Notes: generated by a model from the sequence alone, not told the origin. 33,170 nucleotides of DNA from Devosia geojensis (GCF_000969415.1 NZ_JZEX01000054.1:1-33170); one strand, 5' to 3'; shown: positions 1-9,898, counted from the stretch's first letter. Numbers and translations are program-made.

Positions 1-52
1 GGGGAGGGGAGCGCATCGTGCTTGTGGCGGGGTGTCTGCCCCCACCCGCCGG

Positions 53-183
53 CTGTCATCCCGGCGAAAGCCGGGACCCAGTAAACGGCGCCGCTGATGC
101 TTTTGTCGTGAGCTTATGAGCAATCCTGCGCATAAGCCCTGAGGTCTGCGTGTACTGGGTCCCGGCTTTCGCCGGGATGACAG
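53..183. repeat. REP-like inverted repeat, 31-bp perfect arms
   Basis: The arms at 53-83 and 153-183 are perfect reverse complements over 31 bases, separated by 69 bases. Each arm also contains its own small hairpin, CCCGGC-GAAA-GCCGGG, so the unit looks like two palindromic elements in opposite orientation, as in REP/BIME elements. No gene is seen in 1-397. Arms and spacing are read directly; membership of a genome-wide family is inference. Confidence 0.85.
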
Positions 184-335
184 CGGTGGAGGTGGAGACG
201 GGAGTGCCCGCAACCCGCTCACTCGGCCCGGTTCACGCACCTTGCGGCTGTTGCGGCACCTCACGATGGGCCTCGGCTTCCGCTGGGGTGACAATCAAGG
301 GTGGGGAGGTGTGATCGGGCGCCAATGGCGCCCGC

Positions 336-368
336 AAAAGCAAAATCCCCGAACTTGCGTCCGGGGAT
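336..368 (-). terminator. Rho-independent terminator of the 43-aa gene
   Basis: On the minus strand the stem ATCCCCG/CGGGGAT (362-368 with 345-351, loop of 10) is followed by TTTTGCTTTT (336-345). It lies about 30 bases past the stop codon of the small gene at 398-529. A second, stronger hairpin lies just beyond at 316-334 (CGGGCGCC-AAT-GGCGCCCG). Confidence 0.65.
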
Positions 369-397
369 CGGCTTGGATCGTCAGCTCTGAGCAGCGC

Positions 398-529
398 TTA
401 CGGGCGCTTGGTGAAGGCGCCGATCAGCTGGTACTGCATGCGGTAGCTGACCTGGCGGCTCGACTCGCGGCCGCGGGCGTCGATGACGGCCCCCAGTGCC
501 TTGCGGAAATCGTTCTTGCTCTCGGTCAT
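398..529 (-). CDS. Small basic hypothetical protein (43 aa), paralogue of the next gene
   Basis: The reading frame runs from ATG at 527-529 to TAA at 398-400 and gives a 43-residue, arginine-rich protein with no signal peptide or membrane segment. Its first 25 residues align without gaps to the neighbouring 45-aa protein: K5, FRKAL (8-12), A14, A18, R19, R21 and R25 are shared, which argues that both are real genes. A good Rho-independent terminator follows it. The ribosome binding site is weak (a GAG about 5 bases upstream). The family is not recognised. It could be one of the short basic, helical proteins common in Hyphomicrobiales, but no function can be read from the sequence. Confidence 0.6.
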   Translation of the reverse strand: MTESKNDFRKALGAVIDARGRESSRQVSYRMQYQLIGAFTKRP

Positions 530-649
530 TCTCGTTACTCCATGCGGCGCCGGAATTTCTCCAATCCCGACGAGCTTGATATACGCAGCCTTTGCCCCTG
601 CCGTTAGAGCCGATCCGACAAACCAGCCATGCCGGTTTTGCAGGGCGGA

Positions 650-787
650 TTAACGGTCGGTTAGCGGCCGCGCCTTCCTGCCGGAATCGATGTCGCGGTA
701 CTGGTCGAGATAGCGCCGCGCCTGCCGGCTGCGCGCCTCGACCATGGCTTCCAAAGCCTTGCGGAAAAACGACTTGCGGTCGCTCAT
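650..787 (-). CDS. Small basic hypothetical protein (45 aa), paralogue of the previous gene
   Basis: ATG at 785-787 to TAA at 650-652 gives 45 residues. The Shine-Dalgarno sequence TAGGAG (795-800) is well placed, 7 bases before the start. The N-terminal half carries the same FRKAL-x-A...AR-x-R pattern as the 43-aa protein downstream; the C-terminal half is rich in R, D and Y and differs. It is predicted to be a cytoplasmic, helical, basic protein. The two genes lie in tandem 120 bases apart and probably arose by duplication. A small hairpin overlaps the ribosome binding site. No known family is recognised. Confidence 0.65.
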   Translation of the reverse strand: MSDRKSFFRKALEAMVEARSRQARRYLDQYRDIDSGRKARPLTDR

Positions 788-794
788 CTGCTTT

Positions 795-822
795 CTCCTA
801 TGCTAGTAGGTATAGACATAGG
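795..822 (-). promoter_or_regulatory. Hairpin overlapping the ribosome binding site of the 45-aa gene
   Basis: CCTATG (797-802) and CATAGG (817-822) are perfect inverted repeats with a 14-base loop. In the mRNA the 3' arm is CATAGG, which overlaps the Shine-Dalgarno TAGGAG, so folding could mask ribosome entry. The stem is only 6 bp, so regulation is speculative. Confidence 0.3.
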
Positions 823-893
823 CCTTCCCCGGCAGGGCGTTAGCCCCCTGCCCTCATCCCAGCCATGCTTGAAGCGCACCCCGGGACCCCGCC

Positions 894-2711
894 ATGACCG
901 CACACGAGTTCGCCCCCGCCAAGTTCCAAAGCTTTGAGGAGAAGTCGGACCCGAAGAACGTCGCGCCGCGCCTCAAGGCGCTTCGGGCCGAGATGGAGAA
1001 GGAGGGGCTCGACGGCTTCCTCATCCCGCGCGCGGACGCCCATCGCGGCGAATCCGTGCCGCCCGGCGAGGCGCGGCTCGCCTATGTCACCGGCTTCACC
1101 GGCTCGGCGGGGCTTGCCATCGTCGGCAAGACCCGGGCCGGCCTCTTCGTCGACAGCCGCTACACGCTGCAGGCACCAGCCCAGACCGACACCCGCAAGG
1201 TGAGCGTGCAAGAGGTGGCGAGCGGCGGGCTTTCGGCCGAGATCGGGGCCTATGTGAAGACGGGCGGGCGCATCGGCTACGATCCGTGGCTGCACACCCC
1301 CGGCGAGATCGCCGACCTTTCCGAAAAGCTCGCGGGCAAGGCCGAGCTCGTCGCAAGCGGGAACCTCGTCGACCGCATCTGGCACGACCGGCCTGGTCCC
1401 CCGGTCACGCCCATCGAGTTCCTCGGCCACAACCGCGCCGGCCGGACTAGCGCGCAGAAGGTGGAAGAGCTGCAGCAGACGCTGACCGGTGAAGGCGCCG
1501 ATGCCACGGTGCTGACGCTGCCTGAATCGATCTGCTGGCTCTTCAACATGCGCGGACGCGACGTGCCCAACACGCCGTTCGTCCTGGGCTTTGCCATCGT
1601 GCCCAAGCGCGGGCTGCCGACGCTCTATCTTGCCAAGGGCAAGATCACACCCGAGTTGAAGAAGGCGCTGGACGGCGTTGCACGCATTGCCGATGCAGGG
1701 ACCCTGCCGGCCGCGCTCGCCAGGCTCGGCGGCAAGGCGGTGCACATCGACCCGGCGACGGCCCCCGCGGCCATCGCCGAGGCGCTGAAGAGCGTAGGCG
1801 CAACCCTCATCGAAAAGCGCGACCCCGTGCTGCTGCCCAAGGCGAGGAAGAACGATGCAGAGCTTGCCGGCATGCGCGAGGCGCAGCGGCTGGATGCCGT
1901 GGCGCTCGCCAAGTTCCTCGCCTGGTTCGACGACGCAGCCCCCAAGGGAGGCCTCACCGAAATCGGCATCGTCACCGCGCTCGAAGCCTTCCGGCGCGAG
2001 GAGGAGAGCTGCGTCGACGCCAGCTTCGACACCATCGCCGGCGCCGGCCCGAACGGGGCCATCGTCCACTATCGCGTCACCACCAGGACCGACCGGGAGC
2101 TCAAGCCCGGCGAGCTGATGCTGATCGACTCCGGCGCGCAGTATCTCTCGGGCACCACCGACATCACCCGCACCCTTTCGACCGGCAAACCGACCAAGGA
2201 GCAGAAGGACCGCTTCACGCGCGTCCTCAAGGGCATGATCGCCATTTCGATGGCGCGGTTCCCCAGGGGCACTTCCGGCGCGCAGATCGACGTACTGGCC
2301 CGCCAGTTCCTCTGGCAGGCGGGCGTGACGTACAACCACGGCACCGGCCACGGGGTCGGCGCGTATCTGGGCGTCCACGAGGGGCCTACGGGCATCTCGC
2401 CGCGCTACAACCTACCGCTGGAGCCCGGCATGGTGCTCTCCAACGAGCCGGGCTTCTACAAGGCCGGCGAATACGGCATCCGCATCGAGAACCTGATCCG
2501 GGTGCGCGAGAGCGAGGTGGCCGAGGGCTATCTCGAGTTCGAGACGCTGACCCTGACGCCCATCGACGCGCGGCTGGTGGACGTCTCGCTGCTGACGGCC
2601 GACGAGCGCGACTGGCTCAACGCCTACCACGCACGGGTGTGGAAAGAGATCGGCCCGCTGGTGAAAGGCAAGGTCAAGGACTGGCTGAAGGCGGCGACGG
2701 CAGCGGTTTAG
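894..2711 (+). CDS. pepP: Aminopeptidase P family metalloprotease (M24B, three-domain form)
   Basis: This 605-aa enzyme should remove the N-terminal residue from peptides with proline in second position. Two creatinase-like N-terminal domains span roughly residues 25-310, followed by a pita-bread M24 domain at about 320-545 and a C-terminal cap, as in the long, cytosolic aminopeptidase P type. The metal ligands are all present: D412 (LIDSG), D423 (GTTDITRT), H486 (GTGHGVG), E518 (NEPGFY) and E532 (RIEN). There is no signal peptide, so it is probably cytoplasmic. The start ATG at 894 has only a weak ribosome binding site. The gene stands alone and converges with the exported protein gene at 2779-4068, with a stem-loop between them. 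Its role is likely peptide turnover; it has no evident link to the dcw genes. Confidence 0.93.
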   Translation: MTAHEFAPAKFQSFEEKSDPKNVAPRLKALRAEMEKEGLDGFLIPRADAHRGESVPPGEARLAYVTGFTGSAGLAIVGKTRAGLFVDSRYTLQAPAQTDTRKVSVQEVASGGLSAEIGAYVKTGGRIGYDPWLHTPGEIADLSEKLAGKAELVASGNLVDRIWHDRPGPPVTPIEFLGHNRAGRTSAQKVEELQQTLTGEGADATVLTLPESICWLFNMRGRDVPNTPFVLGFAIVPKRGLPTLYLAKGKITPELKKALDGVARIADAGTLPAALARLGGKAVHIDPATAPAAIAEALKSVGATLIEKRDPVLLPKARKNDAELAGMREAQRLDAVALAKFLAWFDDAAPKGGLTEIGIVTALEAFRREEESCVDASFDTIAGAGPNGAIVHYRVTTRTDRELKPGELMLIDSGAQYLSGTTDITRTLSTGKPTKEQKDRFTRVLKGMIAISMARFPRGTSGAQIDVLARQFLWQAGVTYNHGTGHGVGAYLGVHEGPTGISPRYNLPLEPGMVLSNEPGFYKAGEYGIRIENLIRVRESEVAEGYLEFETLTLTPIDARLVDVSLLTADERDWLNAYHARVWKEIGPLVKGKVKDWLKAATAAV

Positions 2712-2723
2712 AGTCGTTCAGGT

Positions 2724-2748
2724 CCTGAGGGGGCTCCCCTCCCTCAGG
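2724..2748. terminator. Stem-loop between convergent genes
   Basis: CCTGAGGG (2724-2731) pairs with CCCTCAGG (2741-2748) around a 9-base loop. It lies between the stop codons of the aminopeptidase gene and the convergent gene at 2779. There is no T-tract on either side, so it is at most a weak bidirectional terminator. Confidence 0.4.
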
Positions 2749-2778
2749 CTGTCGCATAGGGCACGTCGGCGATACGTT

Positions 2779-4068
2779 TCAGTTGAACCAGAGCGCGAAG
2801 CCGGGGAAATCGTCGCCGAAGACCTCGAGCCCCTGCCGGAACGCCTGCGCGTCGGCGACGGGCCCGTCCTTGAGGAACGGCAGCGCACCGTAGCCGGTGA
2901 AGATCATCACGGCGTCGGTGCGGGTCGCTGTCTCGAAATAGGCCTTGAGGTCGAACCCCTGGGCGAAGCGCCAGTGCGGAACGAGCAGTTCGCCGTCGAG
3001 GATGGCCTCGACGCTGTCGAGGGTCTCCATCCAGGCGTCGACCACCTCCTGCGTGACGGCGACGTCGGGCACCGGCGAGGTCTGCGTCGGCGAGGGCACC
3101 AACTCGTGCTCGTCGTCCGTCTCGGTGAGGATTGCTTCCCAGTTCTGGCGCGAAAAGGCGACGATCGCCTTGAGGCGCGCATGGACGCCCCGCAGCCGGT
3201 CGGCATCGACCACCGGAAAGTTGAAGGTGTGGACGAAGGCAACGGCATCGGCCAGGGCCGAGTCGCTCTCGGGATCGAAAAGGCCCAGCGAGCGCCCACG
3301 CGAATAGTCCTGCATGGGCAGGCCCGCTTGCGGGAAGAGGCGATGGAAGCTGGCGTCGAACATATCCTCGAAATCGTGGGCGAGCAGGAATTCGGCCTGC
3401 GCGGCGACGACCTGCGAATAGCCGGCAAGCCAGAAGGCGTCGGCCCGGTCGAAGCCGATGACGAACCCGGCGTCCGCCGCCTCCTCGCCCTTGGACTGCG
3501 TCTTGCGGTCGCCCGGAGCGGTCTCGAAGATGTCCGATGGATCGACGCCCAGCTGGCCCGCCAGAATCGCCGCCACCGTCTCGCCGTCGTCGGCGGTGCC
3601 GTCGCCATCGAGGTCGAGGCGGATGGTCATGATGTCGACGGGAACGACGTAGTCGCCGCTCTCGCCGGCCGCCGCGAGCAAGTCGCGGCCATTGTCCATG
3701 GCGTTGGTGAGCTCTTCGAGGATGGCGCGCAGCCCCTCGTAGTCGAGCGGCTGCGGCTCGGGGTTGGCGGTGACCGGGGGCGTGAGGGGCACGCCGAGCA
3801 GCGCGCCGGCCATGCCGACATTGGGCGCGGTGAGGCCGTGGCGGTACATCGCCTGGGCAAAGGTCTCGATGCCGTCGACGAGCGTCAGCACGCCGGCCGC
3901 GAAGCTCGCCTCCGTGTCGCCCCCGCCCACCAGCGGCTGCAGGCTCTCGAGCCCCGCGTCGATATCGCCCGATTGCAGCGTCGAGATGAGGATGTCACCG
4001 CCCTCGCCCGCCGCCACACCGGCCGTGCCGGCAAGAACCGTGGCCAGCGCCGCCAGGTGTTTCATCAT
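2779..4068 (-). CDS. Exported protein of unknown function with an EF-hand loop (429 aa)
   Basis: The protein starts with a clear signal peptide (MMKHLAALATVLAGTAGVAAG, likely cleaved near residue 20), so it is periplasmic or secreted. Residues 152-163, DLDGDGTADDGE, form a textbook 12-residue EF-hand calcium loop with D at positions 1, 3 and 5, G at 6 and E at 12. The rest is acidic and mostly helical, with several W and F residues near the C-terminus (GFALWFN). AGGAG stands 7 bases before the ATG. No family is recognised with confidence. The gene is a single unit downstream of ligA in the same orientation, 72 bases away. Calcium binding is inferred from the motif only; the overall role is unknown. 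Confidence 0.8.
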   Translation of the reverse strand: MMKHLAALATVLAGTAGVAAGEGGDILISTLQSGDIDAGLESLQPLVGGGDTEASFAAGVLTLVDGIETFAQAMYRHGLTAPNVGMAGALLGVPLTPPVTANPEPQPLDYEGLRAILEELTNAMDNGRDLLAAAGESGDYVVPVDIMTIRLDLDGDGTADDGETVAAILAGQLGVDPSDIFETAPGDRKTQSKGEEAADAGFVIGFDRADAFWLAGYSQVVAAQAEFLLAHDFEDMFDASFHRLFPQAGLPMQDYSRGRSLGLFDPESDSALADAVAFVHTFNFPVVDADRLRGVHARLKAIVAFSRQNWEAILTETDDEHELVPSPTQTSPVPDVAVTQEVVDAWMETLDSVEAILDGELLVPHWRFAQGFDLKAYFETATRTDAVMIFTGYGALPFLKDGPVADAQAFRQGLEVFGDDFPGFALWFN

Positions 4069-4140
4069 CGGCTTGCTCCTTCACATTGCTGAAAAACGTG
4101 ATCGCACAGTATGATGGCGAACCCAAGCCTGCGCTGATGG

Positions 4141-6502
<2,362 letters not shown>

Positions 6503-6517
6503 TGAACCACCGGCCCA

Positions 6518-8188
6518 TCACCCGACCTCACTCAACAACTTCGACGCCGCCGCCCGCGCCTCCTCGGTGATGGTCGCGCCGGCAAGCATGCGCGCGACCT
6601 CCTCGCGCCGCTCGCCTTCGTTGAGGGGCTTGACGTGCGTTCGCACGAACGCCCCCTCCTCGACCGCCTGCTTCTCGATGAGCAGGTGCCGCTGCGCGCG
6701 CGCGGCGACCTGTGGGGCGTGGGTGACCGAGAGCACCTGCACCTTGTCGGCGAGCCGCCCGAGGCGGCGCCCGATGGCGTCGGCGACGGCCCCGCCGACG
6801 CCGGTGTCGATCTCGTCGAAGATGAGGACCGGCGCCGAGGCGCGATCGGCCAGCACGACCTTCAGCGCCAGCAGGAACCGGCTGAGCTCGCCGCCCGAGG
6901 CGACCTTCAGCAGCGGGCCGGCGGCGGTGCCGGGATTGGTCTGCACGTGGAAGGCGATCTGGTCGAAACCATTGGCCGAGACGCGGGTCTCGTCCGCCTC
7001 GTGGTCGACGATGAACTTGGCGGCGCCGAGCTTCAAGTCCGGCAGTTCCTTCTCAACCGCCTTGCTCAGCGCCGAGGCGGCGGCGACGCGCGATGTGCTG
7101 AGCCTGCGGGCGGCCTCGATATAGGCGCCGCGCGCCCTGCCCGCTTCGGCCTCGAGGGCGGCAAGGCGCGCCTCCCCGCTCTGCAGGGTTTCGATCTCGC
7201 CCTGGTAGCGCGCGAGCACCTCCGGCAGGTCGTCGCAGAGCACCTGGTGCTTGCGGGCGGCCGCGCGCAGCGCAAAGAGCCTCTCCTCGACCCGCTCGAG
7301 CTCGGATGGATCGTAGGCCATCTCGCGCTTTAAGGTTTCGAGCGCATCCGAGGCGCGGTCGAGGGCGATGAGCGTCGCATCGAGCTCGTCGACCAGCGGC
7401 TGGAAGAGCGTCGAGCCGCCATCGATCTTGCGCGCCAGCCGCCGCATCAGGCTCGACAGCGTCGGGCCCGGCGCGGAGGGCCCGTTGAGGATCTCGTCCG
7501 TCTCATTGACGTCGGTGGCGGATTTCTCGATCTGCATGAGGTGCTGGCGCCGCTCGGCCAGCTCCTCCTCCTCGCCGGTGACCGGCGCGAGCTTGGACAG
7601 CTCCTCGACCGTATGGCGGGCATAGTCCTCGCGCGCCAGCGCCTCGGCGACCAGCGCCTCCTGCGCGGCGACCGCCTCCTCGGCATCGGTCAGCGCACCC
7701 CAGGCGGCGCGCACCGCATCGGCCTCCGCCTCGAACCCGCCGAAGGCGTCGAGCGCGGCGCGGTGGGTGGCGACATCCACCAGCGCACGATCATCGTGCT
7801 GGCCGTGGATCTCGACGACCTGCGAGCCGATCTTCTGTAGCAGGCTCGCCGAGACCGGCTGGTCGGTGACGAAGGCCCGGGTGCGCCCGTCGGCATACTG
7901 CACGCGCCGCAGGATGATGTCGTCATCGTCGGGAATTTCGTTCTCGCGCAGCGCCGCGCGCGCCGGATGGTCGGCAGCGAGCTGGAGCACCGCCACCACC
8001 TGCCCGCTTTCGGCGCCCTTGCGGACCAGCGAGGCATCGCCCCTGCCCCCGAGCGCCAGCGCCAGCGCATCCAGGAGGATCGACTTGCCGGCGCCCGTCT
8101 CGCCGGTCAGCACCGTCATGCCGGCGTCGAGCGCCAGGTCCAGCTGGTCTATGAGGACTATGTTGCGGACGGAAAGTGCGTTGAGCAT
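6518..8188 (-). CDS. recN: DNA repair protein RecN
   Basis: RecN is an SMC-like ATPase that acts early in double-strand break repair. The 556-aa product has Walker A GETGAGKS (29-36), a long central coiled coil rich in E, A and R, the ABC signature ASGGELSRF and Walker B LIFDEIDTGVGG. The ATG at 8188 (MLNALSVRNIVLIDQL) is preferred over an upstream start at 8227 because RecN proteins begin right at this strand. In related genomes recN directly follows bamD; here a plus-strand block of three genes separates them, so recN must have its own promoter. A possible imperfect LexA box lies about 175 bases upstream. Nothing is broken in the sequence. Confidence 0.95.
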   Translation of the reverse strand: MLNALSVRNIVLIDQLDLALDAGMTVLTGETGAGKSILLDALALALGGRGDASLVRKGAESGQVVAVLQLAADHPARAALRENEIPDDDDIILRRVQYADGRTRAFVTDQPVSASLLQKIGSQVVEIHGQHDDRALVDVATHRAALDAFGGFEAEADAVRAAWGALTDAEEAVAAQEALVAEALAREDYARHTVEELSKLAPVTGEEEELAERRQHLMQIEKSATDVNETDEILNGPSAPGPTLSSLMRRLARKIDGGSTLFQPLVDELDATLIALDRASDALETLKREMAYDPSELERVEERLFALRAAARKHQVLCDDLPEVLARYQGEIETLQSGEARLAALEAEAGRARGAYIEAARRLSTSRVAAASALSKAVEKELPDLKLGAAKFIVDHEADETRVSANGFDQIAFHVQTNPGTAAGPLLKVASGGELSRFLLALKVVLADRASAPVLIFDEIDTGVGGAVADAIGRRLGRLADKVQVLSVTHAPQVAARAQRHLLIEKQAVEEGAFVRTHVKPLNEGERREEVARMLAGATITEEARAAASKLLSEVG

Positions 8189-8361
8189 TCCGGTGACGGC
8201 CTCAGATATGCGAACTATCGCGCCCAAAACTTGAACTTGCGCATCGCGGCGTTGGCACTGACAAGTTTCCTCCTCGGAGTGATTCGCACGGACGCTCCGC
8301 TCCGCGCACCATGCCGGTCACCTTAGCGAAACACTTCGCATCAGCAAACTAGCGCACGCCA

Positions 8362-8376
8362 GAACAAACAGGAAAC
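8362..8376 (-). promoter_or_regulatory. Possible imperfect LexA box upstream of recN
   Basis: On the minus strand the site reads GTTT-CCTGTTT-GTTC, one base off the alphaproteobacterial LexA consensus GTTC-N7-GTTC. recN is a common SOS gene, which makes the site plausible. A one-mismatch match to an 8-base consensus is weak evidence. Confidence 0.3.
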
Positions 8377-8533
8377 AAAAAGCGCAGGAACCGATGACCC
8401 GCGGTTGAGGCAGAACTGAAACACCGCGTTCTGCAATGAGTTCACGGCCTCGACCCCGAATGTGTGTGGCTCCCGCGGGACGTCAGGCTCTCGAGTATCC
8501 GCTCGACATGCTTGGTTCTTGACCGCCCGATGT

Positions 8534-8550
8534 TAATGTAATTAACATTA
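8534..8550 (+). promoter_or_regulatory. 17-bp palindrome, candidate TetR operator
   Basis: TAATGT-AATTA-ACATTA is a perfect palindrome with 6-bp arms, far more AT-rich than its surroundings. It ends 4 bases before the ATG of the first gene of the plus-strand unit, so a bound protein would block transcription or its start region. The TetR-family gene at the end of the same unit is the obvious candidate ligand, implying autoregulation (inference). Confidence 0.55.
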
Positions 8551-8554
8551 GGTC

Positions 8555-8773
8555 ATGAAACCGAAAATGCAGCGTCAAATCCTCCGCACGATGCACGTCC
8601 TTCTCGGGCTTGCGCTCGGGGCGCTCGTCTATCTTCCCGCCTCATGGTCGGTCGAGCTCAAGGCGGGGCTCGCCTGGTTCGGCTTGCCCGCGGCGATCAT
8701 CACCGGCCTGCTGCTCTGGCAGCAGGGCCGCTTGCGCCGCTGGCTCGGCCGGGCCACGCAGGAGCAGCAATGA
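8555..8773 (+). CDS. Small membrane protein (72 aa)
   Basis: The product has two predicted transmembrane helices (about residues 13-32 and 36-55), the second ending in a strongly basic tail (QQGRLRRWLGR), which puts both termini in the cytoplasm by the positive-inside rule. No family is recognised. Its stop TGA overlaps the ATG of the next gene (ATGA at 8770-8773), so the two are translationally coupled. A 17-bp palindrome lies directly before its start; AGG at 8550-8552 is the only ribosome binding site hint. It is the first gene of a unit with another membrane protein and a TetR regulator, in a spot where recN normally follows bamD. Confidence 0.7.
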   Translation: MKPKMQRQILRTMHVLLGLALGALVYLPASWSVELKAGLAWFGLPAAIITGLLLWQQGRLRRWLGRATQEQQ

Positions 8774-9363
8774 TGCGAAGGCTTCCCCTGCCCGCGCTGC
8801 TCGTCCTGCTGGCGGCCGCCGTTGCCATCGCGGTTGCCGGCCAGGTGTTGTTGCAGGCGACCTTCGCCAGCGTGAAACACCCCGTTTCGCTTTTCGTCGC
8901 CAATACGACCGCAGACCCGCAGACCGTGCGCGGCTGGTACAGCGCGCTTGTCGAGCAGGGCACGCTCGAGCGGATGGTCGCAACCGAACTGGTGGATTTC
9001 GTCTGGATCGGCGGCATCGCCTGCGCCGTCTTCCTGCTGACCCTCACCTGCGCGCGACTGCTGGCAAGGCGCAATCCCGTGGCGAGCGCCCGCCTCTACG
9101 GCATCGCCCCGTGGGTGACGCTGGCGCCACTGCTCGACGTGGTCGAAAATGGTTTCTCGCTTCTGATGCTGTCCGACCCGATGGGATTTCCGGACGTGTT
9201 GGCCTATCTTCACGCCGCAGCCTCCTGGATCAAGCTGGCCGCGATCGTTGCCGTCGCCACGTCCTTACCGTCTTACGCGTTGTGGGCTGCATGGGCAGGA
9301 GGAAGAGGCGCTGAACGGAAAGACCGGCTATCACCACGGGTCGCTGCGCCAGGTTCTGATTGA
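8770..9363 (+). CDS. Integral membrane protein of unknown function (197 aa)
   Basis: Four transmembrane helices are visible, at about residues 6-28, 75-98, 108-133 and 145-172, with a periplasm-like segment of about 45 residues after the first. The C-terminal tail is basic and soluble. AGGAG sits 5 bases before the ATG at 8770, inside the end of the upstream gene. A start two codons further up is not available, and the downstream M2 is also possible. The 3' end overlaps the likely start of the TetR gene by about 53 bases. No known domain is recognised. Co-transcription with the 72-aa membrane protein and the regulator suggests a small transport or stress-response unit, which is inference only. 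Confidence 0.75.
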   Translation: MMRRLPLPALLVLLAAAVAIAVAGQVLLQATFASVKHPVSLFVANTTADPQTVRGWYSALVEQGTLERMVATELVDFVWIGGIACAVFLLTLTCARLLARRNPVASARLYGIAPWVTLAPLLDVVENGFSLLMLSDPMGFPDVLAYLHAAASWIKLAAIVAVATSLPSYALWAAWAGGRGAERKDRLSPRVAAPGSD

Positions 9364-9898
9364 TGCCGCGCTCGATCTGATCGCCCGCGACGGCATTGCA
9401 AGTTTCAGCCTCGCCCAGGCGGCCGCGCGCGCGGGCGTCAGCGTGGCCGCGCCCTATCGTCATTTCTCCAGCAAGAGCGATTTGCTCGGCGCGATCGCGC
9501 GGCTCGGTTTCGAGCAGTTGAGCCAGGCGTTGAGCGGCGTTCCGACCAGCGATCCGGAAGAAACGCTCTTAGAGGCAGGTATCCGCTACGTCACCTTCGC
9601 GGCAGAGCACCCGGCATTGTTCGAGGTGATGTTCGACAACCGGGAACGCGCGCCGCAAAGCCGGGAAGGTCTGGCAGCGCTGGCCAAGCTTGGTGAACCG
9701 CTCGAACGGCTCGCCGCGGCCGGCCGCCTGACCGTGCCCGTCGAAACCGCGGTGAAATCAGCCTGGGCAATGGTGCACGGCGTCGCCCTGCTGCGCGCAG
9801 GCGGCATGCTGACGTTCGCGGGAACGGATACGCAAACGAGCCTGCGGGCGGCCCTGCGCCCCTTGCTCGAAGGCGGTCTCATCAGGCCCGGAAGCTGA
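9311..9898 (+). CDS. TetR-family transcriptional regulator (WHG-type C-terminal domain)
   Basis: The N-terminus GYHHGSLRQVLIDAALDLIARDG...FSLAQAAARAGVSVAAPYRHFSSK is a classic TetR helix-turn-helix. The C-terminal half carries the pattern AWAMVHGVALL seen in the WHG-type ligand domain. No ATG or GTG is available. A CTG at 9311 follows AGGAGG (9297-9302) with an ideal 8-base spacing, while a TTG at 9248 has no such site, so CTG is proposed as the start (195 aa). The gene overlaps the membrane gene by 53 bases and is last in its unit. It probably represses the unit through the palindrome at 8534-8550. It converges with bamD, 33 bases apart. Confidence 0.88.
   Translation: MNGKTGYHHGSLRQVLIDAALDLIARDGIASFSLAQAAARAGVSVAAPYRHFSSKSDLLGAIARLGFEQLSQALSGVPTSDPEETLLEAGIRYVTFAAEHPALFEVMFDNRERAPQSREGLAALAKLGEPLERLAAAGRLTVPVETAVKSAWAMVHGVALLRAGGMLTFAGTDTQTSLRAALRPLLEGGLIRPGS

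Larger units (their letters stand above)
8189..8554. other. Divergent intergenic region recN / membrane gene
   Basis: No coding sequence is supported in these 366 bases. They hold an imperfect LexA-like site (8362-8376), a 7-bp inverted repeat GCAGAAC...GTTCTGC (8410-8416 and 8428-8434) and, at the right edge, the 17-bp palindrome at 8534-8550. The promoters of recN (minus) and of the three-gene plus-strand unit must both lie here. Confidence 0.6.

Noticed and set aside
865..897. Ten-residue leader frame whose stop overlaps the aminopeptidase start (ATGA)
   Set aside because: No ribosome binding site precedes it and the length is within chance; noted only because of the overlap.
2974..4092. 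372-codon plus-strand frame opposite the exported protein
   Set aside because: The minus-strand gene has a signal peptide, EF-hand loop and ribosome site; the plus-strand frame has none and looks like a shadow.
8228..8554. Possible gene or transposase remnant in the recN upstream region
   Set aside because: Minus-strand translation gives about 60 open codons with no start, ribosome site or recognisable motif.
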